Below are positions 32,561 through 41,456 of a stretch of 64,000 nt of DNA, one piece after another. The notes beneath the pieces were generated by a model. It did not search any database. It had not been told where the DNA came from and saw only the letters and a program-made list of their open reading frames with translations. Every line of letters starts with the position of its first letter. Position 1 is the first letter of the stretch. A program made the translations under genes and the position numbers. The DNA lies in NCBI GenBank assembly GCA_964035545.1, contig OZ037771.1, positions 7,606,690 through 7,670,689 of the forward strand, given 5' to 3'. The stretch is from Bugula neritina (taxonomy: Eukaryota > Bryozoa > Gymnolaemata > Cheilostomatida > Bugulidae).

Positions 32561-35166
32561 TTATTATAGCCGTAAGGAACCGTTGTTATACCGTCTTCTA
32601 GTATTATTCTCTTATCATCTTCGGCCGACAGAGCTACTTTATTTATAGTTTCAGCGTACATCGTATGCTTATGACTTCTTAACACGTTTATCGTTCTAAA
32701 TTGATTTCGCCGCGTTAATAAACACTCTTTATAATCATCAAATGTTATGCGATTATCACGAGTTGTTTTATTAATACCCTTACATTTTTTCTCTTCTATA
32801 TCATCCATTTTGTAAGAATATAATTTAGCTCTTAGGCCTACAAATTCTGTAATTTGCTTGCCACCGGCTTCATCCTTAAACTTTCCTATTACTTTTTTAT
32901 TTTTACCGGTTGGTATACCCGATTTATGATTTTTTGGATAATTACTCGTGTCAAATTTATTTTCGATATCCGGTAATATATCTTTATAAAAATCTTCAGT
33001 TTGCACGTGATACATTAAACTATCCGTATCCGTAAATAATAATTGCGCTTTATTATTATATTTATGTTTAATATACTCGTAATGAAAGTCGTACATTAGA
33101 GTTTTACTAATGTCTAAAATTGCGGCTCCCAAATATACGGGTTTATCAAACTTTAATTTAGTTACGTTCATATGAACGGCTATTAAATTTTCGGAAAATA
33201 TAGTGAAGCTTTTAAAGTTTAGTTGATTAGTAAACTTTTTAGCTTCGCTTTCGCTAGTAACCAATTTAACGTTAACTCTATTACGAATATCTTCCATCGT
33301 TTTACCGAACACGGAATTATTCATTAGCTTAAAAAAATCTTTTTCAAAATCGCTTCGAGCTAAAGTTCTTAGTTCGGTATTTAATTTTATATATTTTTCT
33401 AACTTATTCGATTCGTTAAAGGTTATACCTCTATGAATTTTCGTTAATTTTAAGCCATACATAAGGCATTGTTTTAACGCCTCGTAATGTATAATATAAT
33501 TTTTTTTATTATTTAAGTTTGGCACTAACTTTTCTACTTTGTTAATCGTTAACCTTTCGGGGCAAAATGGATAATCTTTATGCGAGTCGTGTAACTCTTT
33601 AGAATATTCTAAGTCTACTTCCAAGAAGCTAGGCGGAAAATTTAAACTTTTTTCCAAGTTTTTACATCGCTTTTCAGTCATCCACTTAAAATTACCCGTA
33701 GGTAAATTTTTGGACATAGCCCAACCGTATAAATTGTTAGCGTCTAAATAAGTAATATAACTGCTAGGCTCGCTAGCGTTATAATTTTCCATGTACTTAT
33801 TATTGGCTTTAGCGTACCTATGACTAATCATACTTACACCACCCCTAATAGCCTTTTCAAAGAAAAGTAGTTGGTTAACGTCGGTAATTGGATCCAACTT
33901 TAATTCGGTAGTTTTAAGCATAGCGTCCCAACTTAAACCCGGGGCCGTATAGTACCAAGCGGGATCTAATTTGTAATATTTTAAACACACGTTTCTAAAG
34001 TTTTCAAAAACGTCGGCTAAATGTAATACATCAACTTTCATATATAAGTTGTGATATTCTTTAAACGTTCTCATATTAAATTCTCGCCAAACGTTTTGAG
34101 CGTGTATATAATCTTCTTCCGAAATATTTTGTTCGGTTAAGCTCGAATAAAACTTTTCTTTAGGTGGTAAAGACGTTTCATCCAACACGCTTAGATTATT
34201 AAAATAATCGTACGGAAATACTCCTTTTCTTAATACCAAGTCTAATTGTTTTTCCTTATAATATTCACCTAAGTGTTTAAAGTCGTCGCGTTTTAAATTC
34301 GCCACTAAACTCGCTAAATTAGAACTCATAAACTTATACGAGTTTAAAAAGCGAATTTCACGCGTAACTTTAATTTTTTCACCTTCTTTATTGGTAAATT
34401 CGTCTACTAATAATTTTTTACTAAAAGATATATATTTTTCTTCGGTATTAGGTATACACGAAGGTTCACCGCCTAAATTTTTAATAAATAAGTGGGCGTC
34501 GTAACCCGACAAGTTATGAATAAATATTGGATAAAATTTTGGAATTTTATAATTTAAATTACAATTTTTATGCGCGGCTCCTCTATAATTTCCGGTTAAG
34601 TGGCAGTGATCTCTTACTCTGTCATTACTTAATTCTTTTTCGCATATATAACAATTTTCGGCTAATTCGAAAGACTTTTGCTCGTCAGTCGTAATTCGCA
34701 TAGTTTTAGCGAATTTATGTTTTTTATAAATATTTTTAATGTCGAGTTCTAATAGTCTTATAAATTGTTCGCCAATATCTTCGTCTTCAGTTTCTTTAGT
34801 ATAACTTCTATAATTACACTCGCCGGTAACGCTTACTATATAATATCCGAAACCCAACGGTTCGTGTTGCTGATATTGGTTAGTATAACTTTCTTTAAAA
34901 TTAGGATTACAGCCTTGTATAGGCTTTGTAAAACATTCAAAATCCGCGTATATTACAAATGGTACTCTCATACCGCGACAATAATGACTAGACTGAAATT
35001 TTATTTTATCTTCTAATTTTGGAAATGTCGTAGTCACGCTATCGTTTTTTAAGCACCAATCTTGATGCTTTTTTAATGATTCGTTAGATCGAAACGAATT
35101 CATACAATTTACGCAAATATGTTTAGCGCTAACGTATAATATACGTATAATGATTTTTTTCGCCAT
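32557..35166 (-). CDS. Protein-primed DNA polymerase B, exonuclease and polymerase part (869 aa)
   Basis: Family B polymerase of the protein-primed type. In order: a C2H2-like zinc motif (C18, C21, H34, C38), Exo I with D75-F-E77, a Cys/His insertion resembling endonuclease VII (C172-x2-C175 ... DHCHLTG ... CN), Exo II around N218-Y222-D223, Exo III near D379, Pol A YLDANNLYG (475-481), Pol B NNSVFGK (616-622), Pol C DTDS (713-716) and KLYSY (781-785). Its own first codon lacks the element's start motif, and the N-terminal part of the protein lies in the overlapping gene upstream in another frame. The product replicates the element and would need a terminal protein. Confidence 0.95.
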   Translation of the reverse strand: MAKKIIIRILYVSAKHICVNCMNSFRSNESLKKHQDWCLKNDSVTTTFPKLEDKIKFQSSHYCRGMRVPFVIYADFECFTKPIQGCNPNFKESYTNQYQQHEPLGFGYYIVSVTGECNYRSYTKETEDEDIGEQFIRLLELDIKNIYKKHKFAKTMRITTDEQKSFELAENCYICEKELSNDRVRDHCHLTGNYRGAAHKNCNLNYKIPKFYPIFIHNLSGYDAHLFIKNLGGEPSCIPNTEEKYISFSKKLLVDEFTNKEGEKIKVTREIRFLNSYKFMSSNLASLVANLKRDDFKHLGEYYKEKQLDLVLRKGVFPYDYFNNLSVLDETSLPPKEKFYSSLTEQNISEEDYIHAQNVWREFNMRTFKEYHNLYMKVDVLHLADVFENFRNVCLKYYKLDPAWYYTAPGLSWDAMLKTTELKLDPITDVNQLLFFEKAIRGGVSMISHRYAKANNKYMENYNASEPSSYITYLDANNLYGWAMSKNLPTGNFKWMTEKRCKNLEKSLNFPPSFLEVDLEYSKELHDSHKDYPFCPERLTINKVEKLVPNLNNKKNYIIHYEALKQCLMYGLKLTKIHRGITFNESNKLEKYIKLNTELRTLARSDFEKDFFKLMNNSVFGKTMEDIRNRVNVKLVTSESEAKKFTNQLNFKSFTIFSENLIAVHMNVTKLKFDKPVYLGAAILDISKTLMYDFHYEYIKHKYNNKAQLLFTDTDSLMYHVQTEDFYKDILPDIENKFDTSNYPKNHKSGIPTGKNKKVIGKFKDEAGGKQITEFVGLRAKLYSYKMDDIEEKKCKGINKTTRDNRITFDDYKECLLTRRNQFRTINVLRSHKHTMYAETINKVALSAEDDKRIILEDGITTVPYGYNK

Positions 35167-36172
35167 CGGTTATATAAAGTAAATTTATAATTTTATTCTG
35201 ACCGCTAGTTTTTCTCCATAAATTTATCGTATTGCCGTTCCACATAAATACATTAATTCCTATTGAGGGATTAACTTTTTCGAAAGCGTCAATGGATTCT
35301 TTCGTAGCCGGAAATTCTACTCCTTCCCACGATAATTTATTAATGTGCTCTTTATAATTACTAATTCTTTCAATATTTTTATTAACCGGATAAACTCCCA
35401 TTAAAATGGCCCACATAAAGCATTTATCGTCTTTATTTTTTGGATTTATTACGGCTTTCTTTAATTTAATTTCTTTCGGAAGATCAATCCACGATGATCC
35501 GTTAAGAGGTTGATATTTATTAATATTAATTTCCATTTTTTTAATGGCTTTAAACATCCAGCTACTTCCTTTAGCGTTTAATGAAGCAAAATTTTCTTTT
35601 ATACGTTGAATTATTTCATCGTATACTTCATTAATATTTGTAGAAGCTAATATAATTTCGACATTTGATGTAAATGGCATAGTTTCTATAATAATTTCTC
35701 CGGTACTTATATTATGCTTTTTCATTTCGCAATATATAAATATTTTAACTTTTATAGTAGGTTTTAATAATTCTATTACATTTAATTTTACTAGTTTACT
35801 AAACGAATCTATATCGTATCCGGGTAAACCTTTAATTTCATAAGTTTGAAACCAACCGTTAGCGGCTTGTTCTTTAAGTTTAGGCTGATTATATAAAGCC
35901 ATAATTTTATCCTTAATTGGATTTATAATTTTTGTAATTGGCTTTATAACCCATTTTTTTATATTACGCGTAGTTTGTGTAAATATTTCTCGCATAATTT
36001 TTTTTACGGGTGTAGGTATTAACGGGGCTTGTCCTATATTTGGAACGGGTTCGTCCATAGGCGATAATAGCCGTATAAGTTCGGCTTTTTTTAATCGAGA
36101 ATATCGTTTCAATCCTCTTTCTTTAGCTAAAGCTTTTAAAGCTTTTACGGTAATTTTTGTATTGAACTCCAT
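35129..36172 (-). CDS. N-terminal part of the Polinton polymerase, with SAP-like motif (347 aa)
   Basis: It starts with a SAP/Rho-N-like helix pair (about 8-38: TVKALKALAKERGLKRYSR), has a basic Pro-rich region, then a beta-rich domain and at the end the DKCFMWAILMGVYPVNK and NLLYITDGEKNHY segments that lead into PolB in related Polintons. It overlaps the PolB frame by 38 bp in a different frame. Since the start motif TATATAAATGG is here and not at the PolB ATG, the two are probably one protein made by frameshifting or broken by a one-base indel. It may include the terminal-protein function. Confidence 0.8.
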   Translation of the reverse strand: MEFNTKITVKALKALAKERGLKRYSRLKKAELIRLLSPMDEPVPNIGQAPLIPTPVKKIMREIFTQTTRNIKKWVIKPITKIINPIKDKIMALYNQPKLKEQAANGWFQTYEIKGLPGYDIDSFSKLVKLNVIELLKPTIKVKIFIYCEMKKHNISTGEIIIETMPFTSNVEIILASTNINEVYDEIIQRIKENFASLNAKGSSWMFKAIKKMEININKYQPLNGSSWIDLPKEIKLKKAVINPKNKDDKCFMWAILMGVYPVNKNIERISNYKEHINKLSWEGVEFPATKESIDAFEKVNPSIGINVFMWNGNTINLWRKTSGQNKIINLLYITDGEKNHYTYIIR

Positions 36173-36250
36173 TTATATAATATATTCTTTAATAGTAATA
36201 TCAATTTTTAATATTATTACTTATGTAAAATAAGTAATAATACTGGGCTG

Positions 36251-36478
36251 TTATACGTCTCTATTTTCTTCTTTTAGTTTATAAGCTTCGCGTTTTAAAA
36301 TACTTTTTATATAAAAATATCTATTAATGTTAGGAATTTGTTTTCTCGTTCTAAAATTAATTTCTTTAAGAGATATATTATTAATTACTGGTATATATAA
36401 ATATTCGAGTAACGGTGTATATTTTTTTTGTTCGGTTTCAGCTATTAGTTTATCGAGTAATTCAACGGTAAGATCCAT
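36251..36478 (-). CDS. Small unknown Polinton protein (75 aa from internal start)
   Basis: The open frame begins at 36508 but the ATG at 36478, preceded by TATAAT, fits the element's start context better; the upstream ten residues would be hydrophobic non-coding AT sequence. The protein is helical and charged (ELLDKLIAETEQKKY, KREAYKLKEENRD). No recognised domain. Confidence 0.55.
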   Translation of the reverse strand: MDLTVELLDKLIAETEQKKYTPLLEYLYIPVINNISLKEINFRTRKQIPNINRYFYIKSILKREAYKLKEENRDV

Positions 36479-36520
36479 ATTATAAAATAATAAAATAATA
36501 AAAATCATTTTTTTATATAA

Positions 36521-37000
36521 ATGGATTTTCGACGAGAAAAATTAGAACTCTTAAACGATGAAATTATTAAATTAGAAAACGAATACGAACAAAAACTTAA
36601 TCGTTTTAATTGGCTATCGAAATCGTTAAAAATAATTTCGGGATTATGCGGTACAACGAATTTAATATGCGGCGTTATTATTACGGCGTTAATAAACGCT
36701 AACGTTACTAAACAAACGTTATTACCATTATCTATAATAGTAAGTATAATGAGTGTAATTACTACTTCTATTTCTTCTCAAGACGCTAAATTAATTAAAT
36801 CTACGTTAATGTATTTAGATATATATACGTTTATAAAAGATTCAAAATTAGAAATTAATTCTATGTTATCAAAATTTTTAAGCGACTCTCATATAGACGA
36901 ACAGGAGTATGACGCTATAACCGAAAAATATAAAAATATTAATAACGTAATATTGGATAAAAAAAGCGATATAATAGTCGCTCGTAACAACGTTTGTTAA
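36521..37000 (+). CDS. Two-TM coiled-coil protein of the Polinton (159 aa)
   Basis: It lies on the plus strand inside an otherwise minus-strand cluster and has the motif TTATATAAATGG. Residues 4-28 are a charged coiled-coil candidate, 36-60 and 67-84 are hydrophobic segments separated by a short NVTKQT turn, and the C-terminal half is helical. A membrane hairpin flanked by helices suggests an envelope, fusion-pore or holin-like role, but I do not recognise the family. Confidence 0.7.
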   Translation: MDFRREKLELLNDEIIKLENEYEQKLNRFNWLSKSLKIISGLCGTTNLICGVIITALINANVTKQTLLPLSIIVSIMSVITTSISSQDAKLIKSTLMYLDIYTFIKDSKLEINSMLSKFLSDSHIDEQEYDAITEKYKNINNVILDKKSDIIVARNNVC

Positions 37001-37087
37001 TTACTTGCAAAATGCAATTAATTAAAAAAGGGAGTTTAATACAAAAATATCCGTATATTTATATATGTTTTCTTTAACTATAATATT

Positions 37088-37480
37088 TTAATGTAAAGCG
37101 TCATTTCTTCTTTTTTCTATTTCGTCTTCGGCGTATTTTAATTTAGTAAAGAATGACGGTATTCTAGCCGCCGCGTAATTTATTAAACCTACGTTAAGTT
37201 CTTGAATTATTTCTTTACTTTTGTAAATAGTTTTTATTTTTAATTTTCCATCATTTTCTTTATAAATAATTTCTTTTTTATTATTATAAGTAATTTCTTC
37301 GAGTAATCCGCATTCGTTAGACGAATTAGTCATTTCGTTTAATATATTAAATTTTTTATATATAATTCTTTCTTTAATATCACCGCCTTCGTATACTCGT
37401 TTTTCACAATCATTGTTTTTATATATCGTTTCGGTAATTGGGGTGCCGTCAAGGCTTTTATAAGTAATTACTGTTGCCAT
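37088..37480 (-). CDS. Unknown Polinton protein with repeated IxYK strands (130 aa)
   Basis: Repeats of the type (I/V)xYK at intervals of about 10-15 residues (VITYK, IIYKK, EITYN, IIYKE, TIYKS) suggest a beta-meander. The C-terminal 35 residues are helical. The start motif is TATATATAAATGG. No family recognised. Confidence 0.6.
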   Translation of the reverse strand: MATVITYKSLDGTPITETIYKNNDCEKRVYEGGDIKERIIYKKFNILNEMTNSSNECGLLEEITYNNKKEIIYKENDGKLKIKTIYKSKEIIQELNVGLINYAAARIPSFFTKLKYAEDEIEKRRNDALH

Positions 37481-37499
37481 TTATATATATTTTCTTTAA

Positions 37500-38069
37500 C
37501 TATAACAGCATGCCTAAAAGAGGAATGTTTTTAAACGGACTATTCGGACCTAAAATTAAACCTTCGCCTTTTATATAGCTAGAACCTTGTTTTAAATATA
37601 AACCGTTACCCTTCATTAAATTAGACGACGCGACTGGTTTTAAAGTAATAGAACCGTTTAAATTAGGTTCTACGGAACATACGCATCCGCCTTTTTTCAA
37701 ATAAAGACCTTTACCTTTAATAGCTCTTTCAACTCCCGCGCTAGCGGCTCCGGAAAGTACGCCGGGTATAATAGTTTTTAATAGCGTAGGTATTACTCTC
37801 GTAGCTATACCCAATAGAGCTCCTAAAAATCCTCCGCTCATTGACGCGTTAGTTTTTACTAACGACGGAGACATTTCGAGCGTTATATTTTTTTTATTCG
37901 CGTTTAACGCTTTTAAAATATTATCGTTTTGCGTTTTCGTAACGACTAGTTTATCATTTCCGCTTTCGAGAGGCAATTTAATAACGCAACCCTTGCCGCT
38001 TCTATAAGCGTTCATTATTTTTTGTTTTTGCGCCTGCGGCACGTTTCCTATAATTTCGCAATAACCCAT
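37500..38069 (-). CDS. pVI-like minor virion protein with protease cleavage sites (189 aa)
   Basis: The N-terminal 76 residues are soluble; a hydrophobic, amphipathic stretch (81-110: FLGALLGIATRVIPTLLKTI) follows, then Gly-rich GLYLKxG repeats. Four segments fit the adenain consensus (M/I/L)xGG-x or (M/I/L)xGx-G: MSGG/F81, IKGK/G121, MKGN/G156 and IKGE/G170. The first would free the hydrophobic segment as a new N-terminus, the arrangement used by adenoviral protein VI to disrupt membranes. Placement next to the capsid genes supports a virion role. Assignment by motif and context, not by global similarity. Confidence 0.65.
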   Translation of the reverse strand: MGYCEIIGNVPQAQKQKIMNAYRSGKGCVIKLPLESGNDKLVVTKTQNDNILKALNANKKNITLEMSPSLVKTNASMSGGFLGALLGIATRVIPTLLKTIIPGVLSGAASAGVERAIKGKGLYLKKGGCVCSVEPNLNGSITLKPVASSNLMKGNGLYLKQGSSYIKGEGLILGPNSPFKNIPLLGMLL

Positions 38070-38081
38070 TTATATAATACA

Positions 38082-38840
38082 TTAAACTTCTCTTAAATGA
38101 AATCTTATCGAAAGTTGTTCGCCGCTAAGGTCTAATAAATTACCTTTTTGATCGGTTACCGTAACGGTTAACGTCTTAATATATTTAACGTGAACGGGTA
38201 AGTATATTAAATTATGAGGTTTTTCTATTATTTTATATCCCGGACTAACGCTCGGAAAAAATGAATAGATAACGGGTTTATAAGTACCATCGATATAACT
38301 TCCGTTAATACAATCAACTTGTACGTGTATAGCGTTTATATTTAAAATATTTACTATGTTCGTAGCTTCGATATATGGTTGATTGTATATCGCCGCATTA
38401 AAACCTAAAACGTCTCTTAAAGAATTTTCAACGTTAAAATCTATCTGATAATTTGGTTTTAATTTAAGTATAATTCTAAAAGTTACTTTATTAGCTTGCA
38501 AAGTAATACCGTTTCTATTACCCCCCTCTTTTACTATTTCGTCTTGAATAGCTTCTTCTAATTGATCTAATTCGTACACTCCGACTGGTAACGAAACTAA
38601 ATGCCACGTAGTACCACCGTCTTTAGACCATCTATAGGAATTTCTATCGGTACTAATGTTTGGAAAAGAATAAAACGTATCTAAACTAATAAGACACATT
38701 TCGTATTTTTTATTTTTATTTAATTCTATAGGCGGATTAAGTTGAGTAATTATTCTCGTTTTAGTATCGGTAACTCCTATAGTCATCGTTTGTTTAGAGG
38801 CCGTATTATCAGCAATTTCTCTTAAAATTCTATTATCCAT
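38082..38840 (-). CDS. Minor capsid (penton-type) protein (252 aa)
   Basis: It resembles the single jelly-roll minor capsid protein of Polintons: PPIELNKNKKYEMCLISLDT with TFYSFPNIS, then a VYELDQLEEAIQ helix, NSLRDVLGFN, and INAIHVQVDCINGSY/PHNLIYLPV beta strands. Immediately downstream of the major capsid gene, whose TAA stop abuts this ATG. It would form the five-fold vertices. Confidence 0.85.
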   Translation of the reverse strand: MDNRILREIADNTASKQTMTIGVTDTKTRIITQLNPPIELNKNKKYEMCLISLDTFYSFPNISTDRNSYRWSKDGGTTWHLVSLPVGVYELDQLEEAIQDEIVKEGGNRNGITLQANKVTFRIILKLKPNYQIDFNVENSLRDVLGFNAAIYNQPYIEATNIVNILNINAIHVQVDCINGSYIDGTYKPVIYSFFPSVSPGYKIIEKPHNLIYLPVHVKYIKTLTVTVTDQKGNLLDLSGEQLSIRFHLREV

Positions 38841-38848
38841 TTATATAA
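38838..38848 (-). promoter_or_regulatory. TATATAAATG start motif shared by most Polinton genes
   Basis: Example at the penton-type gene, where TAA is also the capsid gene stop. Equivalent motifs overlap the ATGs at 31116, 31649, 32158, 32560, 36172, 36521, 37480, 38069, 40115, 40448, 41258, 42821, 42834, 43596 and 44081. A variant, TATAATATG, is at 36478; the PolB ATG at 35166 lacks it. Confidence 0.6.
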
Positions 38849-40115
38849 CTTTTAAATTATTTCCATCGGAACTGAGAGACATAGTTTTATCCGATAGAAT
38901 TAATGCGTAAGCTTGAGTATTAGCCGGCACGTTTTGACTAAACTGAACTCTCAATTGAATGTCGGCTACACTACTTTTAAGAGCTTCGCTTTGCTTACTA
39001 ACGTCTATTACGAACAAAGCGTAAAGATCTTTATATTCCGAAGGTAATACGTTTGAATAAGCGATTAGCTCGTTTATACCGTAATATTCTCCGCAAAACT
39101 TAGAAGCGTCTCCGTACACTCTACTAAACTTCATTTTAGCAAAATCTATATCGTAATCGACTTCGGGATACCGCTCGCTATTTAGCATCGCGTATACGCT
39201 TTTAACGTTAACGTGATCGAATACTGCCGGATTAGTCGTTTGACTTTCATTCTTATCCGTTTGAAAACCTACGATAATATATTTAGGTTTTTCCGTATCT
39301 CCTCTAGAACCCAAACGCCACGTAAAATTAGTAGTTTGCGGCACCGCGATACTATCACACCATCTAGATCTATAAATTAGGGGTAGTTCTGTTTTACTCT
39401 CTATAATTTTATAAAGTTTATGCTTCATTTCAAAACTAGGCGTTACGTGAGGCATCCACCACGATACTTTATCCAACGTTATTTTTCCCGCGTCTACGCC
39501 GTTAGCTCTAAATATGGCATTATCATTAGTATCACGTACTAGCGTTAATTGATGTTTTATACCGTACAAAACTTTTTCGTAATCGTCGGCGAATCCGAAC
39601 AAATGTCTAAGATCCACTTTAATACTAAAAGTACCTTTAGGATCTGGCTTTTGTATAATATAAATTTGACGCGCGTTAAAACCTAAATTAGCGGCGGCAG
39701 CGGCTGCGGTAGTATCTTTTGACCACAACTGATTAAGACCTCTCGACTTACCGTAGTCGTCGGGATAAGTTAGTAAACCCATCATGGTCGAAGCGTGTCC
39801 GGGATTATTTATATATTCCAAGTCGTGTCCGTCGAGTTGATATCTAATACTTTTAAACAAATAAGCCATACCGTTATTCGTTAACGTTACTAAGTCGGCG
39901 TCGGCGTAAGCGGTTCCGTCATTTTTCGTTAAACGTCCTTCGATAATTAAATAACTTTTACTCGGCTGAACGTACAAATCTTGTTGATTAATAACTATTC
40001 TAATTTCACTGGGAGTATTTAAATTCGTTCCCGTTACGGGTTCGTATTCATGCACCTGATCGCGCTCTACGCTCGTATCGAGTACAATTTTTTGTGTAAT
40101 GTTTAGAGAATCCAT
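38841..40115 (-). CDS. Major capsid protein, double jelly-roll type (424 aa)
   Basis: Size, position and conserved blocks fit the Polinton major capsid protein: QDLYVQPSKSYLIIEGRL, LTNNGMAYLFKSIRYQL, NNPGHASTMMGLLTYPDD, QLWSKDT, PDPKGTFSIKVDLRHLFGF and WWMPHVTP, then a second beta-rich half with ending FSQNVPANTQAYALIL. No stop or frameshift. Start motif CTATAATAAATGG. The protein would assemble as trimeric capsomers. Confidence 0.85.
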   Translation of the reverse strand: MDSLNITQKIVLDTSVERDQVHEYEPVTGTNLNTPSEIRIVINQQDLYVQPSKSYLIIEGRLTKNDGTAYADADLVTLTNNGMAYLFKSIRYQLDGHDLEYINNPGHASTMMGLLTYPDDYGKSRGLNQLWSKDTTAAAAAANLGFNARQIYIIQKPDPKGTFSIKVDLRHLFGFADDYEKVLYGIKHQLTLVRDTNDNAIFRANGVDAGKITLDKVSWWMPHVTPSFEMKHKLYKIIESKTELPLIYRSRWCDSIAVPQTTNFTWRLGSRGDTEKPKYIIVGFQTDKNESQTTNPAVFDHVNVKSVYAMLNSERYPEVDYDIDFAKMKFSRVYGDASKFCGEYYGINELIAYSNVLPSEYKDLYALFVIDVSKQSEALKSSVADIQLRVQFSQNVPANTQAYALILSDKTMSLSSDGNNLKVI

Positions 40116-40136
40116 TTATTATAGTAAAATAATTTC

Positions 40137-40448
40137 TTAATAAGCTATAGCTTGTCCGCTTCCTTCTAAAATATTACTTATATTATTATTGTTTAATATA
40201 TTTTTAGTTTGATTAAGCTTTTGTAGTATAGCTTGACTTTTAGCGTTTAACTTTTTTTGTCTTCTTTTTTTAATCGCGTTAACAATTTTTTCACCGGCCG
40301 CGGTACCCGCTTTAGCTATAGCCTTTTTACCTAATTCTCTTACGCTGGAATTACTAGCTATTTTAGTTACTATATTCCTAATGGTATCAAATATTCCACC
40401 ACCGGCGTAGTGTCTTTGTAATCGTTGTCTTTTATCGTAAACGTACAT
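40137..40448 (-). CDS. Small basic virion protein candidate (103 aa)
   Basis: Rich in Lys/Arg with a KKRRQKK-type patch (residues 60-67), an amphipathic helix after YAGGGIFDTIRNIV, and a C-terminal ILEGS/GQAIAY that matches the adenain (M/I/L)xGx-G site at residues 94-98. Basic charge and the cleavage site suggest a core, DNA-binding or membrane-active virion peptide precursor. It lies between the capsid gene and the DUF8207-like gene. Not recognised as a named family. Confidence 0.65.
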   Translation of the reverse strand: MYVYDKRQRLQRHYAGGGIFDTIRNIVTKIASNSSVRELGKKAIAKAGTAAGEKIVNAIKKRRQKKLNAKSQAILQKLNQTKNILNNNNISNILEGSGQAIAY

Positions 40449-40451
40449 TTA

Positions 40452-41258
40452 TTATACGAGAATACTTTTATAATAGTCACGAGTAATAATTTTCATTCTA
40501 AGTAATTCGTCTAATATAGACACAATTTCGTTTCGTACTCCCGTATTTCCGGCTTTAGCGCTAGAAATTAAAAGTTCGAGTCGTTCTACTAAAGCGTTAG
40601 GATCAGACGATAAATATACTACTCCATCACCGACTTGCCTTTTAGCTTTTTTACTATCGGCGAGTTTCGCTCTCTGAGGATATAATTGTTCCCAAATAGG
40701 TCTAACAATATTTTTCCATTTTTCACTATTTTTATCTATAGGACCGTGTTTACTTTGATATATAGCGCCGCTATTATCGAGTATATTAGCGTAATTCGCT
40801 AAATCATTATCATCGTATCCTATAGGCGTTTTACGCGTTAAAAGACTTAAAAGTCCTCTAGTCGCCGGATATTCTTCGTTGTCAAAAATTATTTTACCAT
40901 CGTTAAAGCTTATAGGTTTTGTACCAATAACGTGTCTATTACCATCCCACTTTACGTTATAAGCGCCGGGTTCTAAGCCAGCTAAAGCGTTTTGAGTAAA
41001 TTCGTCTAAATTTATAACTCCATCCGTTATAGCCGGTTGAACATTATAATTGGGTAATGTAAGCAATTGTTTTAACGCGTCAGTCGTTTGAGCTTGCGAA
41101 GCAATTACGGGTTCAAAATATTTTTCTTGAGCTATAGCGGCATTTAATTCTCGCTCGCGTTCTCGTTTAAAATTTTCTTTTAATTTATTCTTTCGAAAAA
41201 TAAAATCTTGTACGGTTTTATCTCTTTTTATAGGGTCGTGAATCTTTAAGTAACTCAT
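40452..41258 (-). CDS. DUF8207-like Polinton protein (268 aa)
   Basis: N-terminal 45 residues form a charged coiled coil. The middle carries AYNVKWDGNRHVIGTKPISF, YPATRGLLSLLTRKTP, YDDNDLANYANIL, and the end YLSSDPNALVERLELLISS with AGNTGVRNEIVSILDEL. This layout is that of the uncharacterised DUF8207 proteins found in many animal Polintons; name given from recollection of the block pattern. Function unknown, probably structural or assembly related given the neighbouring capsid genes. Confidence 0.65.
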   Translation of the reverse strand: MSYLKIHDPIKRDKTVQDFIFRKNKLKENFKRERERELNAAIAQEKYFEPVIASQAQTTDALKQLLTLPNYNVQPAITDGVINLDEFTQNALAGLEPGAYNVKWDGNRHVIGTKPISFNDGKIIFDNEEYPATRGLLSLLTRKTPIGYDDNDLANYANILDNSGAIYQSKHGPIDKNSEKWKNIVRPIWEQLYPQRAKLADSKKAKRQVGDGVVYLSSDPNALVERLELLISSAKAGNTGVRNEIVSILDELLRMKIITRDYYKSILV

Positions 41259-41274
41259 TTATTATATATTAATT

Positions 41275-41456
41275 TGTGTCTACTTTTTGTGGACACAAAC
41301 ACATTTGTGTCTACTTTTTGTGGACACAAACACATTTGTGTCTACTTTTTATGGACACAAACACATTTGTGTCTACTTTTTATGGACACAAACACATTTG
41401 TGTCCACTTTTGTGTCTAGTGTCCACATTTGTGTCCACTTTTGTGTCTAGTGTCCA
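41275..41456. repeat. 31-bp tandem repeats with hairpin potential
   Basis: Six units of TGTGTCTACTTTTTGTGGAC-ACAAACACATT type fill the gap between the DUF8207-like and integrase genes. Each of the first four units contains TTTGTGTC and GACACAAA, an 8-bp inverted repeat; units 5 and 6 have a shifted core. The open frame on the plus strand here is an artefact of the repeat. Confidence 0.9.

Noticed and set aside
35129-35166. Treating the 347-aa frame as an independent gene unrelated to the polymerase
   Set aside because: Its C-terminal blocks precede PolB in related Polintons and the PolB ATG lacks the element's start motif.
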